From: Shewanella fodinae
GTDB lineage: Bacteria > Pseudomonadota > Gammaproteobacteria > Enterobacterales > Shewanellaceae
Direction of reading: 5' to 3'
Assembly: GCF_014651955.1 (NCBI RefSeq)
Contig: NZ_BMXW01000004.1
Coordinates: 124,001 to 188,000 of the forward strand
Length of the DNA stretch: 64,000 bases
Made by a program: the position numbers and the translations under genes. Shown here piece by piece: positions 49,072 through 59,683 of this stretch. The stretch's first letter is position 1; each line of letters begins with the position of its first letter. Below the pieces are notes generated by a model that was not told where the DNA came from, searched no databases, and worked only from the letters and a program-made list of their open reading frames with translations.

Positions 49072-50016
49072 TTAATCGTCGTGATGGGGCTGCGACGAGC
49101 GTAATCCAGATTTGGCTTCATCCACCATGGCTACCAGCTTGGCTGTCGAATCTGGGGTGAAAAAGCGATAGCTGTAATCCAGTGACATAGGTAGCGGCGA
49201 TTGGTTGAAGATTCGCTCCACCCGTCGCACGATATGTTCCAAATCCCGTTCTAGATCCACAAATACCAGCAACACAAATTTAGTGTCATCATAATGTGCG
49301 GCAATATCCGCCGCTCTCAGGGTGGAAAGCAGCAAATTGGCTAACTCCTGATGGCTGCGTTTTAACACTTCATCATTGATATCACCTGTTGGTTCCAGCT
49401 CAAAGAAAATCACCCCACAGTGAGCGCCAAAGCGACGGCCGAGATTGAGTTGCCGTGGGGCCATCATAATAAAACCATAATGGTTGAGCATGCCGGTATT
49501 GGCATCTCGCATCGACAGCGCTTCAATGCGGTGATTTTGACAGAATAACGCCAGATCCTGCTGCAGTAGGATCTGAAAGGGTTCTAACATCAGTGGGCTG
49601 ACATGCTGGTTCTCGTTGGCACGAGCATTCAGCACGCATAAACATCCAAAGACTGAACCATCCGGCCAATGTACTGGGCGAGACAGGATACACAGGATAC
49701 TGCGAAACTCATCTGGATATTCATCCGCAGTGCCTTGTGTCAGATCCAGATTCAGGCCGTCGGGGCTACTGTAGGCCATGCGCTGCAATAGCGAAGTATC
49801 GGCATCAAAGATTTTGCCTGGTGCCAACTGCATGCTGTTGTCCGCGGCGCTGACAATCACTTCATAACCCGCATCTATTTTTTGCAGTACAAACACTTTG
49901 TCAGCCTGATAATAGTGTTTCATCAGCTCACACTGGTGCATCCAACGCACCAGATTCAGGCCATGATTGTCATTTTCCAGCAAACTAATTCCCGGTTTAA
50001 CCGATTCAGGCAGCAT
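49072..50016 (-). CDS. GAF-like plus degenerate GGDEF protein
   Basis: 314 residues. The first half (about 15-150) looks like a GAF sensor: LLENDNHGLNLVRWMHQCELM, then FRSILCILSRPVHWPDGSVFGCLCVLNA. The second half (about 165-300) has a GGDEF fold outline: DANTGMLNHYGFIMMAPRQL, GVIFFELEPTGDINDE, LLSTLRAADIAAHYDDTKFVLLVF. The catalytic GG(D/E)EF is replaced by YDDTKF near 240, so cyclase activity is very unlikely; it may bind GTP, c-di-GMP or a partner. No membrane segment. Monocistronic. Confidence 0.82.
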   Translation of the reverse strand: MLPESVKPGISLLENDNHGLNLVRWMHQCELMKHYYQADKVFVLQKIDAGYEVIVSAADNSMQLAPGKIFDADTSLLQRMAYSSPDGLNLDLTQGTADEYPDEFRSILCILSRPVHWPDGSVFGCLCVLNARANENQHVSPLMLEPFQILLQQDLALFCQNHRIEALSMRDANTGMLNHYGFIMMAPRQLNLGRRFGAHCGVIFFELEPTGDINDEVLKRSHQELANLLLSTLRAADIAAHYDDTKFVLLVFVDLERDLEHIVRRVERIFNQSPLPMSLDYSYRFFTPDSTAKLVAMVDEAKSGLRSSQPHHDD

Positions 50017-50339
50017 GGCCTTATCCTTTGTGAGGGGCGATAGGCATTAAGTGTGGAGTTGTTATAGTTATTTTGCAACTTTGAGTAGGTGATGTTCCAC
50101 TTATTGTCAATGTCAGTGCAACAACCGTAGCTATCAAAGGGAATATTTGTACTCTGAATCTATGTAAAATGTGGATTATCAGTCGTAGTGCGATGATTGT
50201 TAAAGTTAATATACAAATATCTCCTGGTGCTGTTGATGTACCTTGCTGGAAAATTTCTGGTTGTAGCAACGGACTTATATGCGGATGACACAGGATTTGC
50301 TAGCCTTAAAGCATCATCAACTGTGTGAGTAAGAACACG
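50017..50339. other. AT-rich intergenic region
   Basis: 323 bases between the degenerate GGDEF gene (minus) and a small plus-strand gene. A TTG-started minus frame at 50021-50269 is open but has no ribosome-binding site or recognisable product. The region presumably holds both promoters; I see no clear hairpin or known operator. Confidence 0.4.
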
Positions 50340-50690
50340 ATGGAAACTCAGAAATTACATACACAGGAGTCGTTACTGAGGCTCAGCAAAACCTTGAGAT
50401 TATCTTCTTTTGATATGGCCCGTTGGCTGGTGTCATTGCTGACATTACAGCAGCAGAAATGCCGGGTAGTTGAGGCGAGTGTTCAGGGTAAGGAAGGGCG
50501 GCGCTTTCTGGTGTTTGCGCTAGACAGCATTTTTGATTGTGGTCGCAGCAATAATTACCACAGCCAACTGACGCTGGTGACCGAAGAATCACAGGTGAAA
50601 GCGGCAGAAACGGTAACTGTGACGCCATTACCTCCGCAGCAATTAGCGTTTATGTGTATGGAAAGTGCTCATTTCGATCATTGTTACTAA
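50340..50690 (+). CDS. Hypothetical protein, unrecognised
   Basis: 116 residues from ATG 50340 (a GTG at 50325 would add five). I do not recognise the family. It has a helical N-terminal half (LLRLSKTLRLSSFDMARWLVSLLTLQQQKCRVV), no signal peptide, then beta-like segments (RRFLVFALDSIF; YHSQLTLVTEE), and a C-terminus with Cys and His residues (MCMESAHFDHCY). A shared bidirectional terminator with metK lies 10 bases after its stop, supporting it as a real transcription unit. No function can be proposed. Confidence 0.55.
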   Translation: METQKLHTQESLLRLSKTLRLSSFDMARWLVSLLTLQQQKCRVVEASVQGKEGRRFLVFALDSIFDCGRSNNYHSQLTLVTEESQVKAAETVTVTPLPPQQLAFMCMESAHFDHCY

Positions 50691-50701
50691 GACGCAGATG
50701 T

Positions 50702-50729
50702 AAAAAAACCGCCAACTGGCGGTTTTTTT
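50702..50729. terminator. Bidirectional terminator between the hypothetical gene and metK
   Basis: AAAAAAACCGCC and GGCGGTTTTTTT form a perfect stem around AACT, with A and T tracts on both sides, so it can end both convergent transcripts. Confidence 0.92.
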
Positions 50730-50741
50730 ACAGCCAACGAC

Positions 50742-51893
50742 TTACAATCCGGCGTCGTCGCGCAGCGCGTCAGCCTTATTGGTCTGTTCCCAAGGGAATT
50801 CATTACGACCAAAGTGACCATAAGCCGCTGTTGCCTGGTAGATCGGACGGGCCAGATCCAACATTTCGGTTAACCCATATGGACGCAGGTCAAAGTGACG
50901 ACGCACCAGCGCGATCAGCTTGTCTTCCGGTAATCTGCCAGTACCAAAGGTTTCCACACTGATAGAAGTCGGCTCTGCTACCCCAATGGCATAAGAAATC
51001 TGGATCTCACAACGATCTGCCAACCCGGCAGCGACAATGTTCTTGGCGACATAACGAGCCGCGTAAGCAGCGCTACGATCTACTTTGGATGGATCTTTAC
51101 CGGAGAATGCACCACCACCGTGACGCGCCATACCACCGTATGTGTCGACGATAATTTTGCGGCCAGTGAGACCACAGTCACCCATAGGACCACCAATCAC
51201 AAAACGACCGGTTGGGTTGATAAAGAATTTGGTGTCTTTGGTCAGCCACTGCTGAGGTAATACTGGCTTGATGATGGTTTCCATCACGCCTTCTTGCAAT
51301 TCTTTCAGGCTGATTGCATCGCTATGCTGAGTTGACAGCACCACAGCATCAATACCCACGATCTGATCATTATCGTAAACAAAAGTCACTTGCGATTTCG
51401 CATCGGGACGCAGCCAAGGCAACAGTCCCTGCTTACGTACTTGTGACTGGCGTTTCACCAAAGCATGTGCGTAAGTGATGGGGGCAGGCATCAGCACGTC
51501 GGTTTCGTTACTGGCGTATCCGAACATCAACCCTTGATCACCGGCGCCCTGTTCTTTGGGATCCTTACGGTCAACCCCTTGATTGATATCGGGTGACTGC
51601 TTACCAATGGCGCTGAGTACCGCGCAGGAGTTAGCATCAAAGCCCATATCGGAACTGGTATAACCGATTTCACGTACGGTGTTACGGGTCAGTTCTTCAA
51701 TATCCACCCAAGCAGAAGTGGTAATCTCACCACCTACCATCACCATGCCGGTTTTGACATAGGTTTCACAGGCAACACGGGCCTTAGGGTCTTGGGTGAG
51801 AATGGCGTCGAGCACCGCATCAGAAATCTGATCGGCGATTTTATCAGGATGTCCTTCTGACACAGATTCAGAAGTAAAGAGGTGTCTTGCCAT
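50742..51893 (-). CDS. metK: S-adenosylmethionine synthetase
   Basis: 383 residues. It joins methionine and ATP to give SAM. Features: [26 protein letters not shown] at 5-30, [19 protein letters not shown] near 46-64, [16 protein letters not shown] near 115-130 (ATP loop), [26 protein letters not shown] near 229-254, and [32 protein letters not shown] near 258-289. Length matches E. coli MetK (384). Four tandem met boxes lie 49-80 bp before the start codon, so MetJ repression is very likely. It is convergent with the small hypothetical gene and divergent from tktA. Confidence 0.98.
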   Translation of the reverse strand: MARHLFTSESVSEGHPDKIADQISDAVLDAILTQDPKARVACETYVKTGMVMVGGEITTSAWVDIEELTRNTVREIGYTSSDMGFDANSCAVLSAIGKQSPDINQGVDRKDPKEQGAGDQGLMFGYASNETDVLMPAPITYAHALVKRQSQVRKQGLLPWLRPDAKSQVTFVYDNDQIVGIDAVVLSTQHSDAISLKELQEGVMETIIKPVLPQQWLTKDTKFFINPTGRFVIGGPMGDCGLTGRKIIVDTYGGMARHGGGAFSGKDPSKVDRSAAYAARYVAKNIVAAGLADRCEIQISYAIGVAEPTSISVETFGTGRLPEDKLIALVRRHFDLRPYGLTEMLDLARPIYQATAAYGHFGRNEFPWEQTNKADALRDDAGL

Positions 51894-51941
51894 AGTCTGG
51901 AAAATCTCGTGATTAATAGAAAAACCTTTAGCTGCAACTAT

Positions 51942-51973
51942 ATCCGTATAGAAGCATCTACATCTAGACGTCT
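51942..51973 (-). promoter_or_regulatory. Tandem MetJ operator (met boxes) of metK
   Basis: Four adjacent 8-mers: ATCCGTAT, AGAAGCAT, CTACATCT and AGACGTCT. The last is a perfect met box; the other three match AGACGTCT at five of eight positions. Tandem, phased 8-bp boxes are how MetJ dimers bind cooperatively. They lie 49-80 bp upstream of metK. Confidence 0.85.
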
Positions 51974-52245
51974 ATTTTAATTTAATTTGGGTTTTATAAA
52001 ACCCCTTTTGCTGATATTTGTGCAGTACGCCCCATCGCTGTTACCAATGTCCAGTAATTTCTTTATTGATATCAGCAGCTTTTAACCATCTGATAGTAAG
52101 TACTCGTTAGCTTTTTGTCTTGTCAGCTTTACACCTCGGTTTGATGAGTCTGTAACACATGAAGGTTTTTATACTAAGTTATGGCCATTCGTGCTGACTT
52201 TGCTCGTCGGATCTAAATAGCTGTTCCTAATTGCGTTTCATTCGA

Positions 52246-52329
52246 GGAATAGTGGCTATTCCGATAAGTCGACCCTCCGTGTCAGGGATGACGCGGTGGA
52301 GCCCCATGGATGGGGTTATGTGTGTCGAC
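52246..52329 (+). ncRNA. Candidate structured leader RNA upstream of tktA
   Basis: A hairpin with arms GGAATAG and CTATTCC (52246-52262) is followed by two copies of GTCGAC (52268-52273 and 52324-52329) that can pair and close a junction. Inside are a hairpin pairing CGTGTC with GACGCG around AGGGAT, extended by CTC/GAG, and a hairpin CCCCAT/ATGGGG (52302-52315). The set could fold as a three-way junction with a flanking hairpin. It could be a cis-regulatory leader, a small RNA or an intergenic repeat; I cannot match it to a known riboswitch. Confidence 0.45.
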
Positions 52330-52476
52330 GTTGGGAATGGCCTCTGTGATCTGGTATTAAGAACACTTATCTAGGTCGCAAAGCCGGAAATATATTTGCG
52401 TCAACTGCCCCTCTGCGGGAAAATAACCGCCAATTTCCGCCCGACAAATCTCAAGACCCACTACGCAGGAGAAAGC

Positions 52477-54471
52477 ATGTCTTCCAGTAAAGAACTCGCT
52501 AACGCTATTCGTGTGTTAAGTATGGATGCTGTGCAAAAAGCTAAATCCGGCCATCCAGGTGCCCCAATGGGCATGGCAGATATTGCAGAAGTCCTTTGGC
52601 GCGGACATCTGCGGCATAATCCACTTAATCCACAATGGGCTAACCGCGACCGTTTCGTGCTATCCAACGGCCATGGTTCTATGCTGCTTTATTCGCTGCT
52701 GCATCTGTCTGGCTATGATCTGAGCATTGATGATCTGAAGCAATTTCGCCAGTTGCACTCGCGTACTCCCGGTCATCCAGAATACGGCTATGCGCCAGGG
52801 GTAGAAACCACTACCGGGCCGTTGGGGCAGGGCATCACCAATGCCGTGGGGATGGCGATTGCTGAAAAAGTGTTAGCGGCGCAATTCAATCGTGCAGGAC
52901 ATGAGATTGTGGATCACCACACTTATGTGTTCATGGGCGATGGCTGCATGATGGAAGGGATTTCGCACGAAGCTTGTTCACTGGCGGGGACGCTGGGCTT
53001 AGGCAAGCTGATTGCTTTCTGGGATGACAACGGTATTTCAATTGACGGTCATGTAGACGGTTGGTTCAGTGACGACACTGCGAAACGCTTTGAAGCCTAT
53101 GGCTGGCAGGTGATCCCGGCGGTAGATGGTCATAATGCTGAAGCGATTAACGCGGCTATCGAGCAAGCTAAAGCCGATCCACGACCATCACTGATCTGCT
53201 GTAAAACCATCATTGGTTATGGCTCACCTAACAAATCCGGCTCCCATGATTGTCACGGCTCACCACTGGGTGATGCTGAAGTGGCAGCTTCTCGCGAATT
53301 TTTGGGCTGGCCGTATGCACCGTTTGAAATTCCCGCCGAGATTTATAGCGCGTGGGACGCAAAGGCCGCAGGTAGTGCCGCGGAAGCGGACTGGGAAACT
53401 CAGTTGGCTGCATACGCCGCTGCTTATCCCGAATTGGCAGTTGAATTGAAACGCCGTGTCAGCGGCCAACTGCCAGCGGATTTTGCGGCAGGCGCGCAGG
53501 CGTATATCGAACAGTTGCAGGCTAATCCTGCCAATATCGCCTCACGCAAGGCATCGCAAAATGCATTGGAAGCCTTCGGTAAATTACTGCCAGAATTTCT
53601 CGGTGGCAGTGCTGACTTAGCGCCTTCTAATCTGACTATGTATTCCGCTTCCAAGTCCATCAGCCGCGATGATGCATCCGGTAACTATCTGCACTACGGG
53701 GTGCGTGAGTTCGGTATGTCGGCGATGATGAATGGTATCGCACTGCATGGTGGTTTTGTGCCTTATGGTGCGACTTTCCTGATGTTTATGGAATATGCCC
53801 GTAACGCCCTACGTATGGCCGCGCTGATGAAACAACGGGTGATCTTTGTTTACACTCACGACTCCATTGGTCTGGGTGAAGACGGCCCAACCCATCAACC
53901 AGTGGAGCAAACCGCTACGTTGCGTTTGATGCCTAATATGAGTACTTGGCGCCCATGCGATCAGGTGGAATCCGCTATCGCCTGGAAATATGCCATTGAA
54001 CGTCAGGATGGGCCAACCTCGTTAATTTTCTCTCGCCAGAATCTAACACAGATGCCACGTACTGCGGCGCAGTTGGCCGATGTGGCAAAAGGCGGTTACG
54101 TGCTGGTGGATTGTGACGGTACACCTGAACTGATTTTCATCGCCACCGGTTCCGAAGTGGAACTGGCGGTAAAAGCCCAGGCTGAATTGACCGCAGCTGG
54201 TCATAAGGTGCGAGTGGTTTCCATGCCAGCCACTGATGTGTTTGACAAACAGGATGCCGCTTATAAAGAAGCGGTGTTACCCGCTGCGGTCAGCAAACGT
54301 GTGGCGGTGGAAGCGGGCATTGCCGATTACTGGTACAAGTACATCGGTCTTAACGGCAAGATTGTTGGTATGACGACTTTTGGTGAGTCAGCGCCAGCGG
54401 GTGAGCTGTTTGCAGAGTTCGGCTTTACCGTCGATAACGTAGTGGCAACGGCGAAGTCATTACTGGCATGA
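52477..54471 (+). CDS. tktA: Transketolase
   Basis: 664 residues. Thiamine-diphosphate enzyme moving two-carbon units in the pentose phosphate pathway. Features: [23 protein letters not shown] near 17-39, [22 protein letters not shown] near 111-132, thiamine-diphosphate motif [32 protein letters not shown] near 154-185, [19 protein letters not shown] near 247-265, and [12 protein letters not shown] near 379 with [17 protein letters not shown] near 406. ATG 52477 ([18 protein letters not shown]) has CAGGAGA upstream and matches the family; the frame is open further upstream to 52396. It heads a run with epd, pgk and fba. Confidence 0.97.
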   Translation: MSSSKELANAIRVLSMDAVQKAKSGHPGAPMGMADIAEVLWRGHLRHNPLNPQWANRDRFVLSNGHGSMLLYSLLHLSGYDLSIDDLKQFRQLHSRTPGHPEYGYAPGVETTTGPLGQGITNAVGMAIAEKVLAAQFNRAGHEIVDHHTYVFMGDGCMMEGISHEACSLAGTLGLGKLIAFWDDNGISIDGHVDGWFSDDTAKRFEAYGWQVIPAVDGHNAEAINAAIEQAKADPRPSLICCKTIIGYGSPNKSGSHDCHGSPLGDAEVAASREFLGWPYAPFEIPAEIYSAWDAKAAGSAAEADWETQLAAYAAAYPELAVELKRRVSGQLPADFAAGAQAYIEQLQANPANIASRKASQNALEAFGKLLPEFLGGSADLAPSNLTMYSASKSISRDDASGNYLHYGVREFGMSAMMNGIALHGGFVPYGATFLMFMEYARNALRMAALMKQRVIFVYTHDSIGLGEDGPTHQPVEQTATLRLMPNMSTWRPCDQVESAIAWKYAIERQDGPTSLIFSRQNLTQMPRTAAQLADVAKGGYVLVDCDGTPELIFIATGSEVELAVKAQAELTAAGHKVRVVSMPATDVFDKQDAAYKEAVLPAAVSKRVAVEAGIADYWYKYIGLNGKIVGMTTFGESAPAGELFAEFGFTVDNVVATAKSLLA

Positions 54472-54585
54472 ACCGTAACTGAACGAAAGGCCTGACAGGG
54501 CTTTGCTTTGCTCGCCATTCATAACGGCCTGTCTTATGATAGGCCGTTGTTTTATCGCCCTGAAATAGAGGGATATGAATTACCG

Positions 54586-55599
54586 ATGATCAGAGTTGCT
54601 ATCAATGGTTATGGCCGCATTGGCCGCTCCGTATTACGGGCATTGTATGAATCCGGCAAGCGCCAGCAGTTGCAAATTGTCGCGATTAACGAGTTGGCAA
54701 AACCTGAAGCCATGGTACATCTGACAAACTATGACACCACGCACGGCCGCTTCTCGCTCCGTGCCAGTCTGGAACAGGAGCAGATGCAGGTGGGCAATGA
54801 TGCTATTACCCTGCTGCACCAAGCGGATGCCAGTAAGTTACCTTGGCAGCAACTGGATGTAGATTTGGTATTGGAATGCACAGGGGCACTGCATGACCGC
54901 GCCGCCTGTGCTACGCATCTGCTGGCGGGCGCGCGTAAGGTATTGATAAGCCACCCGGCGTCAGCGGATGTCGATGCTACCATTGTGTATGGCGTCAATG
55001 ATGAACTGTTGACCCCCGAACATACCGTGGTGTCTAACGCTTCATGCACCACCAACTGTGTGATCCCGGTGATTTCCGAACTGGATCGTCATTTTGGTAT
55101 TCGCAGTGGCGCGATTACCACGATTCACGCCTCAATGAATGATCAGCAGGTGATCGATGCCTATCACGATGATTTGCGTCGTACCCGTGCGGCCAGTCAG
55201 TCGATTATTCCGGTCGATACCAAGTTGGCGCGTGGTATTGAGCGAATTTTGCCGCAGATGAAAGACAAGTTTGAAGCTATCTCGGTGCGAGTGCCAACCG
55301 TCAATGTCACCGCTATTGACGTGTCGCTGACCGTGGATAAACGGGTGAATATTGCCACTGTTAACCAAGTATTGCTTGAGGCCACCCGTGGCCGTCTTGA
55401 TGGCATTCTGGGCTTTACCGATGAGCCTTTGGTATCATGCGACTTTAATCATGATCCGCGCTCCAGTGTGGTGGATGGTACCCAGACCCGTGTCAGTGAC
55501 GGTCATCTGATCAAACTGTTACTGTGGTGTGATAACGAATGGGGTTTTGCCAATCGGATGTTGGACACGGCGCTGGCGATGTTTCCGCCAGAGGCATAA
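54586..55599 (+). CDS. epd: Erythrose-4-phosphate dehydrogenase
   Basis: 337 residues. Oxidises erythrose 4-phosphate to 4-phosphoerythronate for pyridoxal phosphate synthesis; related to GAPDH. Rossmann start [22 protein letters not shown] at 1-22, catalytic Cys in [13 protein letters not shown] near 151-163, and [44 protein letters not shown] in the region 180-225; the run [13 protein letters not shown] differs from GAPDH (SNIIPSSTGAAK) and marks Epd. ATG 54586 agrees with the family start; an upstream frame to 54508 is open but not conserved. tktA-epd-pgk-fba is a common gammaproteobacterial arrangement. Confidence 0.95.
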   Translation: MIRVAINGYGRIGRSVLRALYESGKRQQLQIVAINELAKPEAMVHLTNYDTTHGRFSLRASLEQEQMQVGNDAITLLHQADASKLPWQQLDVDLVLECTGALHDRAACATHLLAGARKVLISHPASADVDATIVYGVNDELLTPEHTVVSNASCTTNCVIPVISELDRHFGIRSGAITTIHASMNDQQVIDAYHDDLRRTRAASQSIIPVDTKLARGIERILPQMKDKFEAISVRVPTVNVTAIDVSLTVDKRVNIATVNQVLLEATRGRLDGILGFTDEPLVSCDFNHDPRSSVVDGTQTRVSDGHLIKLLLWCDNEWGFANRMLDTALAMFPPEA

Positions 55600-55668
55600 C
55601 TTTTTGGGGTAGTGCTTGACCGCTACCAAGACAAGCGCAAATTTATAGTTACTACAGGAAGCATGAAC

Positions 55669-56844
55669 ATGGCGATTATCAAAATGTCAGATCTGGATCT
55701 GCAGGGAAAGCGCGTGCTTATCCGTGAAGATCTCAACGTGCCAGTTGCCGATGGGGTGGTGACCAGTGATGCACGTTTGCGTGCCTCTTTGCCCACTATC
55801 AAGCTGGCACTGGAAAAAGGTGCCGCGGTGATGGTGATGTCTCACTTAGGGCGGCCAACAGAAGGGGAATATAATGCAGAATTTTCGCTGCAGCCGGTAG
55901 TGGATTATCTTGCTAAAGCGCTGGATTGCCCGGTGCGTCTTGAGACCGATTACCTGGACGGTGTTGACGTTGCCGTGGGCGAAGTGGTGGTGTTTGAAAA
56001 CGTCCGTTTTAACAAAGGTGAAAAGAAAAATGATGACGCGTTGTCGAAAAAAATGGCAGCGCTTTGTGATGTTTATGTGATGGATGCTTTTGGTACCGCC
56101 CATCGCGCGCAAGCATCTACCCACGGCGTGGGGATGTTTGCTCCTGTGGCCTGTGCTGGCCCACTGCTTGCGGCCGAACTGGAAGCGCTGGCTAAGGCGA
56201 TGGATAACCCGAAACGGCCATTGGTCGCCATTGTCGGTGGCTCCAAAGTGTCTACCAAGCTGACGGTGCTGGAAAGCTTGTCCAAAATCGTTGATCAGTT
56301 AGTGGTGGGCGGCGGTATTGCCAACACCTTTATCGCCGCTGCCGGTCACAATGTCGGTAAATCGCTGTACGAAGCCGACTTACTTGATGAGGCCAAACGG
56401 CTGGTGGCCAATGCTCAGAGTCGTGGTGGCGATATTCCAGTGCCAACCGATGTGGTTGTGGGCAAAGAATTCAGCGCTGATGCGGTTGCCACGTTAAAAG
56501 ACGTAACCGATGTCGCCGATGATGACATGATTTTCGATATTGGCCCCGACAGCGCTGAAGTGCTGTCTGACATTATTATGAATGCCGGTACTATCGTGTG
56601 GAATGGTCCGGTGGGCGTATTCGAATTTGATCAGTTTGGCGCTGGCACAAAGTGTATTGCCGAAGCAATTGCCGCATCTCCAGCATTTTCTATTGCCGGT
56701 GGTGGTGACACTCTGGCAGCGGTGGATAAATACGGCATTGCTGATCAGGTTTCTTACATTTCAACCGGTGGTGGTGCGTTCCTGGAGTTTTTGGAAGGGA
56801 AAGAGCTACCAGCGGTGGCGATGTTGCAGGCTCGTGGCAACTGA
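55669..56844 (+). CDS. pgk: Phosphoglycerate kinase
   Basis: 391 residues. Reversible transfer of phosphate from 1,3-bisphosphoglycerate to ADP in glycolysis. [26 protein letters not shown] at 1-26 is the family start, with [13 protein letters not shown] near 58-70, [14 protein letters not shown] near 145-158, [18 protein letters not shown] near 187-204, and the nucleotide-binding [38 protein letters not shown] near the C-terminus. ATG 55669 was chosen because AGGAA lies 8 bases upstream; ATG 55663 is two bases from that motif. Confidence 0.98.
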   Translation: MAIIKMSDLDLQGKRVLIREDLNVPVADGVVTSDARLRASLPTIKLALEKGAAVMVMSHLGRPTEGEYNAEFSLQPVVDYLAKALDCPVRLETDYLDGVDVAVGEVVVFENVRFNKGEKKNDDALSKKMAALCDVYVMDAFGTAHRAQASTHGVGMFAPVACAGPLLAAELEALAKAMDNPKRPLVAIVGGSKVSTKLTVLESLSKIVDQLVVGGGIANTFIAAAGHNVGKSLYEADLLDEAKRLVANAQSRGGDIPVPTDVVVGKEFSADAVATLKDVTDVADDDMIFDIGPDSAEVLSDIIMNAGTIVWNGPVGVFEFDQFGAGTKCIAEAIAASPAFSIAGGGDTLAAVDKYGIADQVSYISTGGGAFLEFLEGKELPAVAMLQARGN

Positions 56845-56953
56845 CATAAAAAATTTATCATAAGCTGTCGGCCATGACCGGCAGCGCTATTTACAGCTTA
56901 TAGACAATTGGACCCGGGCAATCACCATTGCCCATGAAAGGAGATAACAGATT

Positions 56954-58021
56954 ATGGCCTTAATTTCCCTGCGTCAGTTGCTGGACCACGCTGCCGAACA
57001 CGGTTATGGCGTGCCAGCGTTTAACGTGAATAACTTGGAACAGATGCGCGCTATTATGCAGGCGGCTGAAGCGACTGACAGTCCTGTCATCGTGCAAGCC
57101 TCTGCCGGTGCTCGTAAATATGCTCGCCCACAATTTCTGAAATATCTGATGACCGCCGCGCTGGAACAGTACCCCGATATCCCCGTGTGTATCCATCAGG
57201 ACCACGGTACTCACCCAGACGTATGTCAGCGCTCTATCCAACTGGGTATGTCATCAGTGATGATGGATGGCTCACTGATGTCAGACGGCAAAACTCCGGC
57301 CACTTATGATTACAACGTGCATGTCACTCGCACAACTGTAGCCTTTGCCCACGCTTGTGGGGTGTCTGTAGAAGGTGAAATCGGCTGCCTTGGCAGTCTG
57401 GAAACCGGAACTGCGGGTGAAGAAGATGGCATTGGTGCTGAAGGTACCCTGAGCCATGATCAGATGTTGACCAGCCCAGATGAAGCCGCTCGTTTTGTGG
57501 CTGATACCCATGTGGATGCGTTGGCCATTGCTATTGGCACTAGCCACGGTGCTTACAAGTTCAGCCGTAAACCTACTGGTGATGTCCTGCGTATCGACCG
57601 CATCAAAGAGATCCACGCCCGTATTCCTAACACCCATCTGGTGATGCACGGTTCTTCATCGGTACCGCAAAAATGGTTGCAGATCATCAATCAGTACGGT
57701 GGTGATATGCCAGAAACTTATGGTGTTCCAGTCGAAGAGATTGTCGAAGGCATCAAACACGGCGTGCGCAAAGTGAATATTGATACCGACCTGCGTCTAG
57801 CATCAACTGGCGCGGTGCGTAAATTCCTGGCGGAAAATCCGCGGGAGTTTGACCCTCGCAAATTCCTTAAAGCTTCCATGGACGCTATGGCCGAAATCTG
57901 TGTGGAACGCTATGAAGCGTTCGGTTGCGCTGGCATGGGCTCCAAGATCAAGCCGCTGTCGCTGCAGGCTATGTATAAGCGTTATCAGACTGGGGAATTG
58001 GATCCTCAAGTTAACCGTTGA
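56954..58021 (+). CDS. fba: Fructose-bisphosphate aldolase, class II
   Basis: 355 residues. Zinc-dependent aldolase of glycolysis and gluconeogenesis. [37 protein letters not shown] near 20-56, the zinc-binding His and Asp in [29 protein letters not shown] near 79-107, [13 protein letters not shown] near 140-152, [10 protein letters not shown] near 198, [10 protein letters not shown] near 225, and [11 protein letters not shown] near 273-283 give a clear class II assignment; the sequence is of the longer proteobacterial-cyanobacterial (CbbA-like) subgroup. AAAGGAG lies upstream. A terminator follows. Confidence 0.97.
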   Translation: MALISLRQLLDHAAEHGYGVPAFNVNNLEQMRAIMQAAEATDSPVIVQASAGARKYARPQFLKYLMTAALEQYPDIPVCIHQDHGTHPDVCQRSIQLGMSSVMMDGSLMSDGKTPATYDYNVHVTRTTVAFAHACGVSVEGEIGCLGSLETGTAGEEDGIGAEGTLSHDQMLTSPDEAARFVADTHVDALAIAIGTSHGAYKFSRKPTGDVLRIDRIKEIHARIPNTHLVMHGSSSVPQKWLQIINQYGGDMPETYGVPVEEIVEGIKHGVRKVNIDTDLRLASTGAVRKFLAENPREFDPRKFLKASMDAMAEICVERYEAFGCAGMGSKIKPLSLQAMYKRYQTGELDPQVNR

Positions 58022-58038
58022 TAACTCGGTAATGATCA

Positions 58039-58067
58039 AAGAAGCCCGCTAATGCGGGCTTCTTTTT
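58039..58067 (+). terminator. Terminator after fba
   Basis: AAGAAGCCCGC and GCGGGCTTCTT pair around TAAT and run into TTTT, 17 bases after the fba stop. It may also serve the convergent antiporter gene. Confidence 0.92.
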
Positions 58068-58086
58068 ATGGCACAGGCTAACGGTT

Positions 58087-59418
58087 TTAATCACTGCGCG
58101 GGCGCCACATAATGACAACAATGGAGACCAGCGCCAATACCATGCAATACCAAACATCGGAAACGGCCTGCAGTGGTGATATTTTGAAGTGAGAGGCGAT
58201 TAACAAGGCTTGTGCGCCGTATGGAATTAGCCCTTGAATAATACAGGCAAAAATATCTAACAAGCTAGCGGCACGTTTGGCACTGACGGCATTCTGCCGC
58301 GCTAAATCCCGGGCAATATCACCATTGATCACGATGGACACGGTATTGTTGGCAACACAGGTGTTGGTGAGTGCTACCATTCCAGCCATCCCCAGTTCAG
58401 CGGCTCTGCTGGAGTTATCACCACGACTGTGAGAGAAGCGACGGATTAAGGCTTCGATGTGCCGACTGATATATGCCAGCCCGCCTTGTTGCTGCATCAA
58501 TGCTGCCAGCCCGCCCACTAACATCGACAGTATAAAGATCTCCTGCATATTGCCAAAACCTTGGTAGATGTCGTTGCTAAAGGCGACCAGGCCATAATCA
58601 CCGCTGTAGAGGCCCACGCCACCCGCAAATAAAATGCCTAATACCAGCACCACGAATACGTTCACGCCTGCCACCGCAAGCAGCAAAATACTGACGTAAG
58701 GTAGCACTTTCACCACGTCTATTGGTTGCGCGGGAATGCTGGCACTGCCAGTCGATGCTAGAACAAATAACACCAACGTGATGATGGCGGATGGAATGGC
58801 GAAAATCAGGTTTTCACGGAATTTGTCGCGCATATAGCACCCCTGAGTGCGGGTCGCGGCAATGGTGGTATCGGAAATAATCGACAGGTTGTCACCAAAG
58901 AGTGCGCCAGACATTACGGCCCCTGCCATGAGTGTTAGATCAATATTGGCTTCTTCGGCAATGCCTAGCGCTATCGGCGCTACAGCAGCGATGGTGCCCA
59001 TAGAGGTGCCCATGGCGGTAGCAATAAAGGCGGCAATCACAAAAAAGCCGGGTAACAGCAATTGGGACGGTATAAACTGCAACCCCAGTGCCACGGTGGC
59101 ATCCACACCACCGGTTGCTTTGGCAACCGAAGCAAAAGCACCTGCCAGCAGGTAGATCAAACACATCGCAATAATATTGCTGTGGCCAATCCCGGCCATA
59201 AAGGTATCCAGCGTTTGATTTAATTGCTGCTTGGACAGCAGCACGGCCAGCACAATTGCTGGCAAAATAGCGACTGGACTGGGCAATTGGTAAAACGCCA
59301 TCGCTACGCCATTGGCTTGAAAATACAGTCCGGCGCCGATAAACAGCAGCAAAAACAATAATAGGGGTAACAGTGCTATTGCCGATGGTGCGACAGTGGC
59401 TTGGGTATTTGTTGTCAA
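58087..59418 (-). CDS. NhaC-family sodium:proton antiporter-like transporter
   Basis: 443 residues, about eleven membrane helices. SAIALLPLLLFLLLFIGAGLYFQ near 11-33, GALFGDNLSIISDTTIAATRTQGCYMRDKFRENL near 170-203 and GLAALMQQQGGLAYISRHIE near 308 are hallmarks of the NhaC/YfkH-like Na+/H+ antiporter family (SGALFGDNLSIISDTTI is near-diagnostic). Some relatives exchange organic acids instead. The likely start is TTG 59418, preceded by GAGAAGAAG; an upstream ATG at 59496 would add 26 residues that look unlike a membrane-protein N-terminus. Confidence 0.88.
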   Translation of the reverse strand: MTTNTQATVAPSAIALLPLLLFLLLFIGAGLYFQANGVAMAFYQLPSPVAILPAIVLAVLLSKQQLNQTLDTFMAGIGHSNIIAMCLIYLLAGAFASVAKATGGVDATVALGLQFIPSQLLLPGFFVIAAFIATAMGTSMGTIAAVAPIALGIAEEANIDLTLMAGAVMSGALFGDNLSIISDTTIAATRTQGCYMRDKFRENLIFAIPSAIITLVLFVLASTGSASIPAQPIDVVKVLPYVSILLLAVAGVNVFVVLVLGILFAGGVGLYSGDYGLVAFSNDIYQGFGNMQEIFILSMLVGGLAALMQQQGGLAYISRHIEALIRRFSHSRGDNSSRAAELGMAGMVALTNTCVANNTVSIVINGDIARDLARQNAVSAKRAASLLDIFACIIQGLIPYGAQALLIASHFKISPLQAVSDVWYCMVLALVSIVVIMWRPRSD

Positions 59419-59683
59419 AATCTTCTTCTCAGTATGTTCTGTCCGCGGTGCAAACGGCAGTTTGCTGACGGTGTAGCTGTGTGGCGACGACTGCACTTAC
59501 TATTGCAGTTATTGGCGCAGCATAGGGGATCAGTCGGAAGCTGTCAATTTAGCCATCTAGATGTTTTTACTTCTATATATGGCGTTTTGTTTATGGTTCC
59601 ACTTATCAACACCGCAGTTACACTGACATTCCCATCAGCAATGGGTAGAATAAGCGCCAGTTGTCACGCGCAGGAATGGCTTT

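Larger units (their letters stand above)
51894..52476. other. Divergent metK/tktA intergenic region
   Basis: 583 bases. The left end carries the metK promoter and MetJ boxes. The middle is AT-rich and includes a -10-like TATACT at 52170-52175 that could start the tktA transcript, giving a leader of about 300 nt. The right half contains the structured element at 52246-52329. The ribosome-binding site AGGAGA of tktA lies at about 52467. No open frame is credible. Confidence 0.6.

Noticed and set aside
50021..50269. Minus-strand TTG-started frame with hydrophobic stretches
   Set aside because: No Shine-Dalgarno, AT-rich intergenic DNA, and no recognisable pattern; likely chance.
51894..52476. 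Possible SAM riboswitch for metK
   Set aside because: No known SAM-riboswitch core is visible on the metK strand, and the MetJ boxes already explain control.
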